The notes beneath the pieces were generated by a model. It made no database searches, was not told the origin of the DNA, and saw nothing but the letters and a program-made list of their open reading frames with translations. From NCBI GenBank assembly GCA_964576585.1, contig CAZNWO010000161.1, forward strand, positions 1-7,343: a DNA stretch of 7,343 nucleotides, written 5' to 3'. Made by a program: the position numbers and the translations under genes. The stretch is from GCA-2730975 sp964576585. Its GTDB lineage: Bacteria; Verrucomicrobiota; Verrucomicrobiia; Opitutales; Seribacteraceae. This document shows, one piece after another, positions 6,594-7,343 of this stretch (position 1 is the stretch's first letter; each line of letters starts with the position of its first letter).

Positions 6594-7124
6594 TCATGCC
6601 GTTTCTGCAGCTTCATCTTCTGCCAATTTTTTTCGGACACATAAGGCGAGATTTTTACGAATCCGATAGAGTGTAGCCGAAATGGTTCCCATGGGCTTCC
6701 CCAGCTTGTTTGCAATTTCCGCCAATGGCAAATTTGATTCAAAACGCAAGCGGGCAACCTTCCTACTCTTTTCCGTAAGATTTTCCATGCAAAAAGAAAG
6801 AGCATTTCTCATTAGGTCAAAGCGACTTGTGTCCTCAATCTCCTCGGCCAAAAGTTCTACAATGTCCCCTGAGATCAGGTAGTTCTCGCGTTTTCGCTTC
6901 TTCAGGTAAGCCATTACCTGATAGCGAGAAATGCGATAAGCCCATCCTTGAAAATTTAATTTCGGGTCATACTCGTGGGATTTGCGACACAGAACCATGT
7001 TGGCTTCCTGAAGAATGTCCTCTGCTTCAGCTCGGTTGGGCACAAGGGTCAAGATATATGCGTAGAGCCTACGTTGAACGAGGGTTAATTCCTGAATAAA
7101 TTCGAGTGACGGTGATTTACCCAT
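6594..7124 (-). CDS. ECF-like sigma-70 family RNA polymerase sigma factor (Rhodopirellula/Verrucomicrobium type)
   Basis: A compact two-domain sigma factor of 176 aa. Region 2 spans about residues 10-80: EAEDILQEANMVLCRK is the core-binding helix, and FQGWAYRISRYQVMAYLKKRKRE matches the -10 recognition segment. Region 4 spans about 108-165: LTEKSRKVARLRFESNLPLAEIANKLGKPMGTISATLYRIRKNL, with a helix-turn-helix at about 134-155 for -35 recognition. Regions 1 and 3 are missing, as in group IV (ECF) factors, and the length is normal for the group. The next gene on the strand is a membrane anti-sigma factor, so activity is probably controlled by sequestration. A housekeeping-type promoter lies just upstream, so basal expression need not depend on the factor itself. 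The regulon cannot be read from this window. ATG start at 7124; no Shine-Dalgarno sequence. Confidence 0.95.
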   Translation of the reverse strand: MGKSPSLEFIQELTLVQRRLYAYILTLVPNRAEAEDILQEANMVLCRKSHEYDPKLNFQGWAYRISRYQVMAYLKKRKRENYLISGDIVELLAEEIEDTSRFDLMRNALSFCMENLTEKSRKVARLRFESNLPLAEIANKLGKPMGTISATLYRIRKNLALCVRKKLAEDEAAETA

Positions 7125-7153
7125 ACAAGAGGAGTGTGTATATCCAACTATAG

Positions 7154-7182
7154 ATTTAACGCCTTGGAATACAATTTGTCAA
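7154..7182 (-). promoter_or_regulatory. Probable sigma-70-type promoter of the sigma factor gene
   Basis: Read on the minus strand, a perfect -35 TTGACA (complement of 7177-7182) is followed after exactly 17 bases by TTAAAT (complement of 7154-7159), which matches four of six -10 consensus positions. Transcription would begin near 7147, giving a leader of about 20-25 bases. The next sense-strand bases, TATAGTT, are shared with two other sites near this locus. Confidence 0.65.
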
Positions 7183-7343
7183 CATAAGTGAATTTTCAAC
7201 CAAAAGGCAGTAAGTTTCATTATTCCGCAAATAGTGGCCAAGCACGGAGAAATATTTTTTACTTTGTAAAATTTATCCTTGGCTAACTATATGGAAGTGG
7301 GTTTATTCACGGAGTGCAACCTGCCCTTTGCATTGGAGTAATC
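7183..7343. other. Non-coding right edge, AT-rich
   Basis: No convincing gene is visible. The region contains a second copy of the 10-mer GCTAACTATA (7282-7291) that also occurs at 6488-6497. On the + strand TTGTAA (7264-7269) and TATATG (7288-7293), 18 bases apart, could form a weak rightward promoter for a gene beyond the window. Confidence 0.4.

Noticed and set aside
7291..7341. 16-codon ORF (MEVGLFTECN...) at the right edge
   Set aside because: Too short to support. Its ATG overlaps the only nearby -10-like sequence and no SD precedes it. It could be a leader peptide, but nothing shows that.
1..7343. tRNA, rRNA, CRISPR, transposase or phage genes
   Set aside because: None seen: no regularly spaced repeats, no cloverleaf-like segment and no transposase or integrase motif in any reading frame.

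Overview
The window looks like chromosomal DNA from the PVC superphylum, most likely a Verrucomicrobiota member. Three things point there. The sigma factor and its partner resemble the sigma-70-like / anti-sigma pairs that are abundant in Rhodopirellula and Verrucomicrobium. The first gene has the SGNH / 'membrane-bound dehydrogenase' propeller / HEAT layout that is almost a signature of these phyla. No gene has a recognisable Shine-Dalgarno sequence. Genus cannot be fixed from the sequence alone, and no database search was possible.

Left half (74-3947, + strand): two secreted proteins read in the same direction, 106 bases apart. The first (823 aa) has an N-terminal SGNH-hydrolase-like domain, a beta-propeller of the PVC membrane-bound dehydrogenase type and a short HEAT-like tail. 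It lacks the C-terminal CxxCH cytochrome that normally closes this family. The second (431 aa) fuses an SMP-30/gluconolactonase propeller to an azurin-type blue-copper domain whose four copper ligands are all present. A small hairpin in the gap could be a weak terminator or attenuator. Inference: these two form an extracytoplasmic module for oxidation or lactone hydrolysis of sugars or polyols, with copper rather than heme as the visible redox centre.

Right half (3951-7124, - strand, read right to left): a sigma-70-family ECF-like sigma factor with a good housekeeping-type promoter, then a single-pass membrane anti-sigma factor with a large extracytoplasmic domain, then a secreted PQQ-like (BamB-type) beta-propeller. 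The last gene converges with the copper protein gene, with three bases between the stop codons. Gaps between the minus-strand genes are 141 and 102 bases, so they need not be a single transcript. Inference: the anti-sigma factor senses an envelope signal and releases the sigma factor. Whether the neighbouring propeller genes are its targets is untested.

Non-coding stretches are all under 300 bases. A short motif, AACTATA (TATAGTT on the sense strand), occurs three times in the non-coding DNA around the sigma/anti-sigma genes, twice within a shared 10-mer. I see no tRNA, rRNA, CRISPR array, insertion sequence or phage gene.
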